Below are positions 8,270 through 18,089 of a DNA stretch of 64,000 nt, piece by piece (the first letter of the stretch is position 1; every line of letters begins with the position of its first letter). The notes beneath the pieces are model-generated. The model saw nothing but the letters and a program-made list of their open reading frames with translations. It was not told where the DNA came from and did not search any database. The stretch comes from Lichenicoccus sp964246745 (GTDB lineage: Bacteria; Pseudomonadota; Alphaproteobacteria; Acetobacterales; Acetobacteraceae). The position numbers were made by a program, and so were the translations under genes. The DNA is taken from NCBI GenBank assembly GCA_964246745.1, contig CAXTRK010000017.1, positions 1 to 64,000 of the forward strand, read 5' to 3'.

Positions 8270-10537
8270 ATGAACCGCTTTCTTGTCTCCACGCAGAACG
8301 CTGATGGAACGACAGGCCTGTACTCAAGTGATGGAACGCAGGCGGGCTCGGTCAATCTTGACCTCACCCTGTATGCGCCGCCTGACGATTCCACCAGCTT
8401 CGACGGCAAGGTGTTCTTTGCCACGCAAATCGGCCCCGTCGATCCGTCTCCTCCAACTCCGGCGATCTACAGCACGGACGGCGCGCCTGGCGGCACGTCC
8501 GTTGTCGAGCTCAACGCTCCGGGCGGTCCGTTCGCGCCCAGCGCGATCGCCACCCTCGATGGCAAGCTGCTGATCTCCGGCAACACCGAGTTTGGCACCT
8601 TCGGTATTTGGACGAGCGCCAACGGAGTGGACTTCACGCAAATAGAGGATGGCGTCGACGCGCAATCGTTAACGGTGTCGAACGGCGTCGGCTACTTCAA
8701 TGCAGGCTATGGAACCGTCAACGGCGCGAGCACAGGAACTCCCGGCTTGTGGCGTACGGATGGCACCGCGTCCGGAACCACCAGCATCAATCCAGCCGGC
8801 GTGACGCTTGATCCGCAGGCCTTTGCCTCGGCGGGAAATGGCCTCACCGTCTTCATCAATCGGGACGCGAGCGGCAGCACCAGCCTCTGGGTCACCAGCG
8901 GCACCGCCCAAGGCACGCATCAGGTGGTGAACGCCGCCCTGGGGACCGACCTGAGCGCCGCAATCGGCATGGTCAGCGTGGGCGGGAAGGCCTTTTTCGA
9001 GGCGACGAACAGCGCTGGCGATTACAGCGTCTGGTCGACGGACGGCACCTCGGCAGGCACGGCGCAGATCTTCGATGGCGGCTATGCGCTTGGCGCCACG
9101 CGGCCGATCCTCAGTCTGCAAGGCTGGGGCGACAAGCTCGTCATCAGCAGCGGCTATGGCGTCTATGTGTCCAATGGCACGAGCGTCACCGCCGACCTCC
9201 TCGTGGGAGCGGCCGAAGGCACATCAACCCCGATCGTGGCAGGCAACAATCTGTTCCTGATCCCCTCGCTCAGCCCGTCTTCCACGCTTTACGTGAGCGA
9301 TGGCACGGTGGCTGGCACCAAGGCGGTGGACATACCGACGCTGGCCTCGATCTCGGGGATGCAAGCCGTCACCGGCAACACCATCATCTTCGAGGGAACC
9401 GATACCTCCGGCAAGCAGGCGCTGTTCGAATCCGACGGCACCACCGCCGGCTCCAAGGAACTGAGCCTTCCCGCTGGCGCGGTGCTCACCGCGTCGAGCG
9501 CGATCGATCTGCTGCCGGCGGCGAGCGGACCCGCGCCCATCACGCTTGGCGGCGGCGCGCAGAACTACAGCGCGCCGGCTGGAAGCAGCGTGCTGGCAGG
9601 ATCGGGAAGCGACACCGTCCTGGCACTCTCCGGCGGCGTCACCGTCACCGGCAGTTCGGGGTCGCTCACCTTCATTGGCGGCACCGGCGCAAGCTCGGTC
9701 GCCGGCGGCGCGGGTCAGGCCATCATCTTTGGCGGGTCAGGCGGCGGCGCGTTCACCGGCGGCGCCGGCGGCCACAACATCCTCGTCTCGCTGGGGGTTG
9801 CCGGCAGCAATACGACGCTGACGGGTGCCGCGGCGGGCGACCAGATCTTCGGCTCGGCGGCCGGCAACGACCTGATCGTCGCCCATGGGGGCGATCAGAT
9901 CCTGGGCGGCGGCGGCAACACCACGATCGATGGCGGCGGCGCCTCCGACGTCATCTTCACGGGCGGCGGAGCCACCACGGTCAATGGCGGGGCCGCCGGC
10001 GGCGACACCATCGTCGGCGGCGGCGGCCAGCTTGCCGTGACCGCGCAGCACGGCGAGGCGATCTTCGGGGCCAAGGGCGGATTGAGCGTCACCGCAAGCA
10101 CGCAAGGCGCGGACAGCATCATCGGTGGCGCGGGCGCCCTCGCCATCGTGGGAAGAGGGGCGAACATGCTCGTCGTCGGCGCCACGAGCACGTCCACCAT
10201 CACGACCGGGAACGGCGCCTCGCTGATTTTCGGGGCAACCGGCGCAAGCACCATCACCGGCGGCGCGGGCTCCATGCAGGTCGTGCTGGGCTCCGGCAAT
10301 GCAGCGATCACCGAGGGCAGCGGGACCGCGACCTACGACGTGATCAAGGGCGCCGCCGGCGGCACCGACGTTCTGCACGGCTTCAAGCCGGGCAGCGACC
10401 GGATCGATCTCTTCGGCTACAGCCCGTCACAGGTCGGCGTCTCGACCGCCGGCGGCTCCAGCGTCATCAGCCTGGCCGATGGCACCAAGATCCAGCTTCT
10501 CGGGGTGACCAACCCGGGGCAGAGCATCGTCGGCTGA
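8270..10537 (+). CDS. large ELWxxDGT-repeat / RTX-like secreted protein
   Basis: 755 residues in two halves. Residues 1-400 hold degenerate ELWxxDGT-type repeats: LYSSDGTQAGS, LWRTDGTASGT, LWVTSGTAQGT, VWSTDGTSAGT, LYVSDGTVAGT and LFESDGTTAGS, which suggest a beta-propeller. From about residue 420 the protein is Gly/Ala/Thr-rich, with GGGG-rich turns resembling RTX parallel-beta-roll repeats but largely without the strict Asp-bearing nonamer. The last 60 residues (VLHGFKPGSDRIDLFGY to DGTKIQLLGV) look like a type-I-secretion-type C-terminal module. No N-terminal signal peptide is visible. ATG 8270 is preceded by AGGGA. No type I secretion genes are in the window. Confidence 0.8.
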   Translation: MNRFLVSTQNADGTTGLYSSDGTQAGSVNLDLTLYAPPDDSTSFDGKVFFATQIGPVDPSPPTPAIYSTDGAPGGTSVVELNAPGGPFAPSAIATLDGKLLISGNTEFGTFGIWTSANGVDFTQIEDGVDAQSLTVSNGVGYFNAGYGTVNGASTGTPGLWRTDGTASGTTSINPAGVTLDPQAFASAGNGLTVFINRDASGSTSLWVTSGTAQGTHQVVNAALGTDLSAAIGMVSVGGKAFFEATNSAGDYSVWSTDGTSAGTAQIFDGGYALGATRPILSLQGWGDKLVISSGYGVYVSNGTSVTADLLVGAAEGTSTPIVAGNNLFLIPSLSPSSTLYVSDGTVAGTKAVDIPTLASISGMQAVTGNTIIFEGTDTSGKQALFESDGTTAGSKELSLPAGAVLTASSAIDLLPAASGPAPITLGGGAQNYSAPAGSSVLAGSGSDTVLALSGGVTVTGSSGSLTFIGGTGASSVAGGAGQAIIFGGSGGGAFTGGAGGHNILVSLGVAGSNTTLTGAAAGDQIFGSAAGNDLIVAHGGDQILGGGGNTTIDGGGASDVIFTGGGATTVNGGAAGGDTIVGGGGQLAVTAQHGEAIFGAKGGLSVTASTQGADSIIGGAGALAIVGRGANMLVVGATSTSTITTGNGASLIFGATGASTITGGAGSMQVVLGSGNAAITEGSGTATYDVIKGAAGGTDVLHGFKPGSDRIDLFGYSPSQVGVSTAGGSSVISLADGTKIQLLGVTNPGQSIVG

Positions 10538-10565
10538 GAACGCCACCGGGATGCACGCTGGCGGG

Positions 10566-12413
10566 TCACCGCAGACTCGCCAGCACCTTGTCGCCGTAGC
10601 GTTCCAGCTTCGAGGCGCCGACGCCTTTGATGGCGCCGAGCGCTTCCGTGTTGCGCGGATCCTGCTGAGCGATATCGCGCAGCACGGAGTCGTGGAAGAT
10701 GACGTAAGGTGGCAGCGATTGCGACCGCGCCTCCTCTCTCCGCCAGTCCCGCAACGACTCGAAGCGGCGTTGGGCCTCTCCTTCGAGCACCGTCTCCACT
10801 GTCACGGTCTCCCGCGCGGCTTTCGGCGCGGCCGTCCGCGCCGGCTCGACCGGGTCCTCTCGCAGCATCAGCTTTTCCTCTCCGCGCAGAATCGGACGCG
10901 CCACCTCCTCGTTCAGGCAGAGCGTCGCGTATTCGCCGTCCGCGGTTTGCAGTGCGCCGCGTGAGACGAGCTGACGGATGATGCTGCGCCAGAATCCCTC
11001 CGTGTTCTCCCTGCCAATGCCGTAGAGCGGCAGTTGATCGTGGCGGTATTTGCTGACCATGTCGGTAGGCTTGCCGCGCAGCACGGAGACGATGTGCAGC
11101 GCGCCGAAGCGCTGGCCAGTGCGATAGATCGCCGAGAGCACCTTCTGCGCCGCCACGGTGCCGTCGAACAACGCCAGCGGCGTGTGGCAATTATCACAGT
11201 GGCCGCAACTCTGTTCGAGCGTTTCGCCGAAGCAGGCGAGCAGCGTGCGCGTGCGGCAGGAGCTGGTCTCGGTGAGACCGATCATCGCCTCCAGCCGCTG
11301 TCCCATCACCCGCTGTTGCGAAGCTGGCGCCGTCGACTGCTCCAGCCAGTGCCGCGCGCGGGCAATATCCTCGCCGCCGTAGAGCAGCAACGTATCGGCG
11401 CGCTCGCCGTCCCGGCCGGCGCGGCCGACCTGCTGATAATACGCCTCCGGACTGTCCGGCATATCCAGATGCACCACCTGCCGCACGTCCGGGCGGTCGA
11501 CGCCCATGCCGAAGGCAATCGTCGCCACCACCACGACCGGCTCGCCGGAGCGGAACCGCGCCAGCGCCGCGCGCTTCTCGAGCGGCGAAATCCCGGCGTG
11601 GAAAACAATCGCCGGCCAGTCGCGCTCGCGCAACGAACGCGCAATCCGTTCGGTCTTGTTGCGGCTGCCGCAATAGACGATCACCGCCCCAGTCGGCGAA
11701 CGGTGACGCTCAAGCGCATCCGTCAACTGCTTCAACTCAGCGCCCTTGGGGCGTGCCGCGATATGCAGGTTGGGCCGGTGAAAGCTCGCCGCCAGCACCT
11801 CCGCCTCGGGCATGGCGAGTGCCAGCAGGATGTCGTTGCGCGTGCGCGGATCGGCGGTCGCGGTCAGCGCGATGCGCGGCACCCCGGGGAGCGCCTCCGG
11901 CAGCTTGGCCAGAGCGCGGTATTCCGGACGGAACTCGTGGCCCCAGGCGGAGACGCAGTGCGCTTCGTCGATGGCGATCAGCGAGACGCGGATCCGTGAC
12001 AGCCGCTCCAGCATCCCTGGCGAAAGCAGCCGCTCCGGCGAGACATAGAGCAGATCGAGCCGGGCCGCGGCCAGATCGGCGCGCACCCGGGATGCCTCGT
12101 CCGGCTCAAGATCGGAGTGCAGCGCCGCGGCCTTGACGCCGAGTTGCCGAAGGCTCGCAACCTGGTCGTCCATCAGCGCGATCAGCGGCGAGACCACCAG
12201 CCCCATGCCCGGTCGGCAGAGCGCCGGGATCTGGTAGCACAGGCTCTTGCCGCCGCCGGTCGGCATCAGCAGCAGGGCATCGCCGCCGTTCATCACGCGC
12301 GCGATCGCTGCCTGCTGCAGGCCGCGGAAGCCGGCAAAGCCGAACACGCGCGACAGCACCTCAGACGGGTCCAGCGGCGTGGCGCCCGCCTGCGCGATCA
12401 CCTCAGGACTCAT
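10566..12413 (-). CDS. recQ: ATP-dependent DNA helicase RecQ
   Basis: About 615 residues. Walker A is MPTGGGKSLC (Lys near residue 56) and the Walker B box is IDEAHCVSAWGHEFRP, the hallmark of RecQ. Further blocks are ALTATADPRTRNDI, VIVYCGSRNKTE and QQVGRAGRDG. The zinc-binding Cys set is in the CRTRTLLACFGE to CGHCDNC region, followed by the RQC winged helix, and an HRDC domain covers the last 80 residues (PPYVIFHDSVLRDIA to GVGASKLERYG). It unwinds DNA 3'-5' in recombinational repair. ATG 12413 was chosen; a GTG at 12437 would add eight residues. Confidence 0.97.
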   Translation of the reverse strand: MSPEVIAQAGATPLDPSEVLSRVFGFAGFRGLQQAAIARVMNGGDALLLMPTGGGKSLCYQIPALCRPGMGLVVSPLIALMDDQVASLRQLGVKAAALHSDLEPDEASRVRADLAAARLDLLYVSPERLLSPGMLERLSRIRVSLIAIDEAHCVSAWGHEFRPEYRALAKLPEALPGVPRIALTATADPRTRNDILLALAMPEAEVLAASFHRPNLHIAARPKGAELKQLTDALERHRSPTGAVIVYCGSRNKTERIARSLRERDWPAIVFHAGISPLEKRAALARFRSGEPVVVVATIAFGMGVDRPDVRQVVHLDMPDSPEAYYQQVGRAGRDGERADTLLLYGGEDIARARHWLEQSTAPASQQRVMGQRLEAMIGLTETSSCRTRTLLACFGETLEQSCGHCDNCHTPLALFDGTVAAQKVLSAIYRTGQRFGALHIVSVLRGKPTDMVSKYRHDQLPLYGIGRENTEGFWRSIIRQLVSRGALQTADGEYATLCLNEEVARPILRGEEKLMLREDPVEPARTAAPKAARETVTVETVLEGEAQRRFESLRDWRREEARSQSLPPYVIFHDSVLRDIAQQDPRNTEALGAIKGVGASKLERYGDKVLASLR

Positions 12414-12458
12414 ACCAGGCCGCCCATCGAGTACCACATCAGATGACGCATGCGGCGG

Positions 12459-14162
12459 TCAGGCCGCCAGAGTGACGCGCCCTGCCTGCAATCGCCAGAC
12501 CCGATCGAGCCGCTCAACGCCGGTGAGGCGGTGCACGATCAGGATCATGCTGCGCCCAGCCGCCGCCCGGTCGGCATCGATCGTGTTCAACGTGCTCAAG
12601 AAATCGCGTTCGGTGTCGGCATCAAGGCCGGCGCACGGCTCATCCAGGATCAGGATGCGCGCGCGCGACAGCAGCACCCGCGCCAGCGCCAGCCTACGTC
12701 CCTGCCCGCCAGAGACCTGCGCCGCCGCTTCGCCGAGCCAGGTCTCAAGGCCGTTCGGCAGAGTCCGGACGACGTCAGCGACCTGCGCCTGCTCGAGGGC
12801 GGCCCAAAGCTCCGTGTCGCTGGCCTCAGGCCGCCCGAGCAGCAGGTTGTTGCGTATGGAGTCGTCGAACAGATGGCTCTCCTGACCAAGCCAGGCGATC
12901 TGCTGGCGCAACACCGCCTCATCAAGCCGGGCAAGATCAACCCTGCCAATGCTGACCCGTCCCGACTGCGGCGAGGCGACGCGCAGCAATAGCGCCGCCA
13001 GCGTCGACTTGCCCGAGCCTGACGCGCCAAGCAGGGCCACGCGCGCGCCTGGTGGAATTTGCAAGCTCAGACCGTCGAACACTGGAGCGCGCTCCGGCTG
13101 CCAGCGGAACTGCACGGAGTCGAAGCGCACCGTAAAATCGTCCAGCACGGCGGCGCCGCCCTGCCCGGTCTGAACACCTGCCGTCTCTCGCCTCTCGGCG
13201 CCGGTCTCCAGCACCCGGCTCGCGGAATGCGCCATGTTGCCGGCGAGCACGCCGGCGCGCACCAGGCCGGACGCCGACTCGAACGCCGCCAGCACCAGAA
13301 ACAGCAGCAGCACCGCGGCAAGCGGCGGGATCCTGGCAAAACCGAGACCGAGCGTGGCGGCAAGCACGCAGGCGATCGCGGCCTGTCCGCACAGGAACGC
13401 GCCGGCGGCGGCCGCGGCGGACCGTCCGGCAAGTGCGGACTGCGCCGAGAACAGCGCCCCCTCACAGGCCTGCACGTTGGCAAGCGACCGCGCCCCGGCA
13501 TCAAACACCCGGATTTCGCGCAACCCGGAGACCAGGTCGAGCACGCTGATGCGCAGGCTGGCGGCGCTCCTGGCCAGAGTGCCGCCAGCGGCGGCCGAGC
13601 GGCGGGCCGCAAGCCAAGGCAGCAGAAAGGCGCTGACCGCGAACAGGATGCATATTGCGGCGGCAAGCGCCGCCTGCGTCAGCCCGATCACCACCGCCAG
13701 CACCGGCAGGCACAACAGCGCGCCGCAAAGCGGCAGCAGCAGGCGCAGATAGAGTCCGTCGAGAGCATCGACATCGCCGACCAGGCGCGACAGCGCATCG
13801 CCGGTGCGACGGAAACCGAGGCCGCCCGCGGCACTCGCCGCCAGACGGCGGAAGAACCAGACACGCAGATCGGCGAGCGCCCGGAAGGTCGCGCCATGGG
13901 TGATCAGCCGCTCGGCGTAGCGCAACACCACGCGTCCGACGCCAAGACCACGGAGCACCCAGCCGGAGACCAGCAGCACGCCGACCGCTGTGCCGGCGAG
14001 ACGCAGTCCGGAGATCGACAGGAGCGCCAAGGCGAACAGCAGGGCCAGAGCCGAGACGAGCAGGCCGGTGACCAGACCGGCGGCGCTGCCGCGCCACAAA
14101 GCGAGCACGCTGAGCAATGGCGAGGCCAGACGCTGACGGTCGGTCGGCACTCGCGCGGTCAT
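12459..14162 (-). CDS. cydC: thiol reductant ABC exporter subunit CydC
   Basis: About 567 residues: an N-terminal six-helix exporter domain, then an ATPase domain with Walker A GASGSGKST, signature VSGGQGRRLALAR and Walker B ILILDEPCAGLD. CydC forms a heterodimer with CydD that exports cysteine and glutathione to the periplasm and is needed for cytochrome bd and c assembly. Its ATG (14162) overlaps the cydD stop as ATGA. The D-loop region and LVGDVDALDGLYLRLL match CydC rather than a generic lipid exporter. No cydAB genes are in the window. Confidence 0.9.
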   Translation of the reverse strand: MTARVPTDRQRLASPLLSVLALWRGSAAGLVTGLLVSALALLFALALLSISGLRLAGTAVGVLLVSGWVLRGLGVGRVVLRYAERLITHGATFRALADLRVWFFRRLAASAAGGLGFRRTGDALSRLVGDVDALDGLYLRLLLPLCGALLCLPVLAVVIGLTQAALAAAICILFAVSAFLLPWLAARRSAAAGGTLARSAASLRISVLDLVSGLREIRVFDAGARSLANVQACEGALFSAQSALAGRSAAAAAGAFLCGQAAIACVLAATLGLGFARIPPLAAVLLLFLVLAAFESASGLVRAGVLAGNMAHSASRVLETGAERRETAGVQTGQGGAAVLDDFTVRFDSVQFRWQPERAPVFDGLSLQIPPGARVALLGASGSGKSTLAALLLRVASPQSGRVSIGRVDLARLDEAVLRQQIAWLGQESHLFDDSIRNNLLLGRPEASDTELWAALEQAQVADVVRTLPNGLETWLGEAAAQVSGGQGRRLALARVLLSRARILILDEPCAGLDADTERDFLSTLNTIDADRAAAGRSMILIVHRLTGVERLDRVWRLQAGRVTLAA

Positions 14163-15880
14163 GCCACTCCCCTTTTCTCCACTGCCGCGAACTGCCGTCC
14201 GCCACGAAGCGCGAGAATGCGTCCGCAAAGTCCGCGCGCCGCTGCGGAGTGGCTGGCCATCAGCACGGTGCGGTGACGGGCGAGCCGGCGCAGGCTGTCG
14301 AACACCGCCCGTTCGGTATCGGGATCGAGATGCGCGGTGGGCTCGTCCAGCAGCAACAAGGGAGCGTTGTGCAGCACCGCCCGCGCGATCGCCACGCGTT
14401 GCGCCTGGCCGCCGGAGAGGCCATAGCCGCCTTCGCCGATCTGCGTGTCGAGACCATCAGGCAGCTCGGCCACGACCTGATCGAGGGAGGCGACGCGGAG
14501 CGCTTCGCTGAGCGCGTCCATGTCGGCATCGGGACAGGCGAACAGGATGTTCTCACGCAGCGATCTGGCGAACAGCACCGGCTTCTGTCCGATCCAGGAC
14601 ACCAGGCGCGACAACTCGGCCGGCGCCAGGCTGTGCATGTCGACGCCGTTGATCAGGATGCGGCCCTGGTCGGGCTTGATGAAACCGAGCAGCAGCTCGA
14701 TCACGGTGGACTTGCCGGAGCCGGACGGTCCCACCAGCAGCATGGTCTCGCCTGGGGAAAGACCAAAACTCAAGCCGTGCAACGTCTGGCCGCGCGCCGT
14801 GTCCCAACTGTAGGAGACGTCCTCCAGCACCAGGCTGGCGCCCGCCGGGTCATCCGGCACGGGCGGCGCCGCAGCCGGGGCAATCGTTGCCGAGGGCTGC
14901 GGAATCTCAGCCAACGCTTCGGCGCAGGAGGCCGCCTGGGCGCGGTCCTGATAGGCGAGCGCGAAGCTGCGCAGCGGCGTGAAGAACTCCGGCACCAGCA
15001 GCAGCGCGAACAAGGCGAGCGGCACTGACACCGGCCCGGGATGCGAGCCGGCATGCGCGTGCAGGAAGAAGGCGCCGTCGTGCAAGGCGATGGCGATGAT
15101 GGCGACCGCCATGGCGCAGTCCAGGCCCGCCGACGAGAGGAAGGCCACGCGCAGCACGCGCATGGTGCGCGCCCGCAATTCGTCCGCCGACCGCGCGAGA
15201 CGCGCCGCTTCGGCTTCGGCTTGACCGGACAACACGATGGTGGCGATGCCGCGCATGCGATCGACGAAACGGGTCTGCAGGCGCGACATCGCCTGGAACT
15301 GCCGTCGCGCGGCAAGTGCGGCGCCAATCCCGAACAGCGCCTGCATCACCGGCACCGCAATGCCGCAGCAGAGCAGCACCACAGCGGCAAACGGCTGGGC
15401 GAACCAGGCCGCCACCAGCACCAGCAGCGGCGCCGCGAAGGCCAGGCTGGCAGCCGGAAGGTAGCGCGCGAAAAATCCGTCGACAGCCTCGATCCGGTCG
15501 ACCGCCAGCGCCGCGAGGGCGGCGCTATGCGTGCCGCGAAGCAGACGCGGCCCATCCGAGAGAATGCCGCCCAGCGCGTCTCGACGCAGCCGCGCGCGCG
15601 CGGCGATGCCGGCGCGGACCGCCTGCGTCTCCGAGAGCGCCTGCAACAACGCGCGCAGCAGCGCGGCACAGATGAACCCCGCCATCGCCTTGGCGAGCGA
15701 AGGCGCAAACGCGGCCGGCCCAAGCAGTGCCGACGCCAGCAGCCAGGCGACGCACGCCGCCTGGAAAACCGCCGCGGCAACGCTGATCAGGCCGAGCAGG
15801 ACCACCGGAACCGCTTGTTTTCGGCCCAGCCGCGACTGTGTTCGGGTCCAGGCCTTGATCGCTGTCCGGTTGCCGCTCAT
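14159..15880 (-). CDS. cydD: thiol reductant ABC exporter subunit CydD
   Basis: About 573 residues. The membrane domain contains the CydD-typical VDRIEAVDGFFARYLPA and LLLVPEFFTPLRSFALAYQDR. The ATPase domain has Walker A GPSGSGKST, signature LSGGQAQRVAIARA and Walker B LLLLDEPTAHLD. It works with CydC as an inner-membrane heterodimeric exporter of reduced thiols. ATG 15880 was chosen because the preceding twenty in-frame residues lack family similarity. It follows the sensor kinase gene by 64 bp on the same strand and could be read from the stress locus, but no promoter was identified. Confidence 0.92.
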   Translation of the reverse strand: MSGNRTAIKAWTRTQSRLGRKQAVPVVLLGLISVAAAVFQAACVAWLLASALLGPAAFAPSLAKAMAGFICAALLRALLQALSETQAVRAGIAARARLRRDALGGILSDGPRLLRGTHSAALAALAVDRIEAVDGFFARYLPAASLAFAAPLLVLVAAWFAQPFAAVVLLCCGIAVPVMQALFGIGAALAARRQFQAMSRLQTRFVDRMRGIATIVLSGQAEAEAARLARSADELRARTMRVLRVAFLSSAGLDCAMAVAIIAIALHDGAFFLHAHAGSHPGPVSVPLALFALLLVPEFFTPLRSFALAYQDRAQAASCAEALAEIPQPSATIAPAAAPPVPDDPAGASLVLEDVSYSWDTARGQTLHGLSFGLSPGETMLLVGPSGSGKSTVIELLLGFIKPDQGRILINGVDMHSLAPAELSRLVSWIGQKPVLFARSLRENILFACPDADMDALSEALRVASLDQVVAELPDGLDTQIGEGGYGLSGGQAQRVAIARAVLHNAPLLLLDEPTAHLDPDTERAVFDSLRRLARHRTVLMASHSAAARGLCGRILALRGGRQFAAVEKRGVA

Positions 15881-15944
15881 GGCGTCGAGGTATGCAGACG
15901 GATGACGCGACAGGCAACCATGGCTGGAGCTTCTTGCCAAAGCT

Positions 15945-17780
15945 TCATGTCCAGCCGGCCTCCTCGTCCTCGCTGGACTCCTGGTCCGCCTCTCGTGTGT
16001 CCGCTTCTTTCGGACGCAGTGGAAACGTCAGCGTGTAGCGGGTGCCGCCCTCCTCGCGCACGTCGAGTTGCGCGCCGAGCTGGCGCGAAAAGCCACGTAT
16101 CAGTTGAATGCCAAGCCCATCGCGAACTCCGGTCTCGGTCTCGGCGCGCCCCGCTGGAATGCCGACGCCATCATCTTCGAGGACCAGCCGAGCCATGCCC
16201 TGGCCAAGCTCGCTGAGGCTCACGCGGACATGGCCTGGCCGACCGCCCGGAAAGGCGTATTTGAACGCATTGCTGATCGCCTCGGTCACCACCAGCGCCA
16301 GGGGCACAGCCTGGTCGGTGGCCATGGCGATCTCCGGCGCCTCGATGTGCAACGTGATGCGCCCGCCCTGCTTCTCGCCGATCGCCTGCGAAAGCTGGGC
16401 GCAGAGCTCCTGAAGGAAGGAGCGCATGTTGAGCGTCTGCAGATCGCCTTCGGAATACAAATAGCGGTGCAGTGTCGCCAGCGCGCGGACGCGGTCGCGG
16501 GCGGAGGCAAACTCGGCACGCGCCTCCGGCAGACGGATACGGTTCGCTTGCAGATTGAGCAGCGAGGCTATGATCTGCAGGTTGTTCTTGACCCGATGAT
16601 GGATCTCCTTGATCAGCAACTCCTGACGGGTTTGCGCTTCCCGCAGGCCACGCTCATGCGAGGCAAGCGAGCGGGTGGCCTGATGGAAGGCATGGGAGAG
16701 TTCGCGCAACTCCGCCGGCATCATGCGGGCTCGACCCGGATCATAGTCCCCCGCGCGGCGCCAGTGCGTGACCGCCGCGGTCAGCCGAAGCAACGGCGAG
16801 ACCACCAGCATGTTGGCGCCAATGGCGACGCCAAGCAATCCGACGCCGAGCAACAGCACGATGCCGATCATGCGGATGATCAGCAGGCTCAACGCATGCA
16901 CTTCCTGGCGAGTCGGTCTGGCGATGGCGAGCAGCGAGATCGGCCCCGCCAAGGCGCCGAATGCGGCGGAACCGTATGAGGTGGCGACGGGAGCGCCTTG
17001 CCCAAGTGCTGCGCGGCGTGCAATCCGCGGCAGGTCGCGCGGCATGGTCCAGCCGCAGCCGATACAAGCCGATGCGGCTAGACCATGCGGGCCAAGCAGC
17101 CACGCCTCAGAGCCTCTCGACCCCCCTAGGATATCGGTGGCCCGGTCGGCTCCAAACAAGACTGTGCGTTCCCATCCGAGGCTGGCATCCGCAAGCAGCA
17201 CGCGCGAGCCGTCCGCCACAATAGGCCAAGCGAGTTGCACGACCATTTGCGGCTCGCCATGCGTCATCGCATCCGTCGTCACGCCCTCGATTTCCAGATG
17301 ATCGGCCGCCAATACTTTTGCCCATGGCGTTGCCGGGCGGTCGGGATGGCCTGCCACGCAGATCGCGCGCCCTGCGGCATCCACAACCCGAAGCGACCGG
17401 TAATGCTGACTTTGGGTCGCCAGAGCCGACGCCAGCAGCGACCCACATCGCGCCGGATCAACAACCCCCGGCAACGCGGCGACATTGCTCATGAAATCGC
17501 GCGCCTGGCTCAGCCTCTGCCGCACGTCCTGACGCAACATCATGAGCAGTACCTGACCGCGAACTGCGCTCGCGTCCGAGGTCACTTCATACACATGCCA
17601 GGACACGCCGCCCGTCAACACCGCCAGAGGCAGGGACGACAAGAGTATGATCAGGATCATGCGCGCGCTGACGGTATCGACCGCTAAGCGGAGGCGGCGC
17701 CTTCCCGCCGATAACGCGGTCTTGCGCAGGCCGCTGCCGTACGCGGCGCCAACCCCTTTGGAAAATGCAGCGCCTGCCAT
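15945..17780 (-). CDS. sensor histidine kinase, HisKA_2/HWE type (PhyR-pathway candidate)
   Basis: About 611 residues. Membrane helix 1 is near residues 40-60 (ILIILLSSLPLAVLTGG), then a periplasmic sensing region of about 230 residues. Helix 2 (IRMIGIVLLLGVGLLGVAIG) is followed by a HAMP-like linker, the HisKA_2 phosphoacceptor helix (LIKEIHHRVKNNLQIIASLL) and a HATPase domain with an N-box ending AISNAFKYAF and a DDGVGIP G-box. This kinase class phosphorylates PhyR-type regulators. It lies 23 bp downstream of nepR on the same strand, making it the likely cognate kinase of the GSR. ATG 17780 follows ACGGGA; a GTG at 17801 is possible. Confidence 0.88.
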   Translation of the reverse strand: MAGAAFSKGVGAAYGSGLRKTALSAGRRRLRLAVDTVSARMILIILLSSLPLAVLTGGVSWHVYEVTSDASAVRGQVLLMMLRQDVRQRLSQARDFMSNVAALPGVVDPARCGSLLASALATQSQHYRSLRVVDAAGRAICVAGHPDRPATPWAKVLAADHLEIEGVTTDAMTHGEPQMVVQLAWPIVADGSRVLLADASLGWERTVLFGADRATDILGGSRGSEAWLLGPHGLAASACIGCGWTMPRDLPRIARRAALGQGAPVATSYGSAAFGALAGPISLLAIARPTRQEVHALSLLIIRMIGIVLLLGVGLLGVAIGANMLVVSPLLRLTAAVTHWRRAGDYDPGRARMMPAELRELSHAFHQATRSLASHERGLREAQTRQELLIKEIHHRVKNNLQIIASLLNLQANRIRLPEARAEFASARDRVRALATLHRYLYSEGDLQTLNMRSFLQELCAQLSQAIGEKQGGRITLHIEAPEIAMATDQAVPLALVVTEAISNAFKYAFPGGRPGHVRVSLSELGQGMARLVLEDDGVGIPAGRAETETGVRDGLGIQLIRGFSRQLGAQLDVREEGGTRYTLTFPLRPKEADTREADQESSEDEEAGWT

Positions 17781-17803
17781 ACGTCCCGTTTGCCGTGGCA
17801 CCC

Positions 17804-18016
17804 CTACTTCAGCTTGTCTTCTTCGATCAATTTGAGAAGCTCCGAAGGAATCGGCTCGTTTGCCACCGCGTCGAACATCTGGTGCAGGCCGCGCGTCAGC
17901 CAGAGATCAAAACCGGCCGGCGTTTTCATGCGTGCGCGGCGTGCTCCTGCGGGCGTCGGGTTGTTCTCCTTATCGTCAGCCTTCGTCATGAAGTCATGAT
18001 GATCCCGGATTGCCAT
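17804..18016 (-). CDS. nepR: anti-sigma factor NepR
   Basis: A 70-residue protein. Its C-terminal half holds the NepR core: an amphipathic helix with DLWLTRGLHQMFDAV, then the invariant-type NEPIP and a second helix PSELLKLIEEDKLK. NepR binds EcfG and keeps it inactive; phosphorylated PhyR titrates NepR through its sigma-like domain. The N-terminal half is charged and probably disordered, as is usual. ATG 18016 was used; the ATG at 17989 is an alternative. It lies between an EcfG-like sigma gene (73 bp upstream) and the sensor kinase. Confidence 0.88.
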   Translation of the reverse strand: MAIRDHHDFMTKADDKENNPTPAGARRARMKTPAGFDLWLTRGLHQMFDAVANEPIPSELLKLIEEDKLK

Positions 18017-18089
18017 GATCGCGCCGCCTGTCCTTGAATAGCGGCGGGGCGGTTCCCCGGTTGCGTCCATGGGCGCCGAAGAACACCAA

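Noticed and set aside
9540..10400. Gly-rich repetitive DNA mistaken for CRISPR or satellite
   Set aside because: Repeats are degenerate, in frame and protein-coding (RTX-like); there are no constant-length spacers.
18031..18056. GGAAC on the minus strand upstream of nepR (18056-18052) as an EcfG promoter
   Set aside because: The -35 half is present but at 16-17 bases the -10 reads AAGG or AGGA rather than CGTT, so it fails the consensus used for the glgE promoter.
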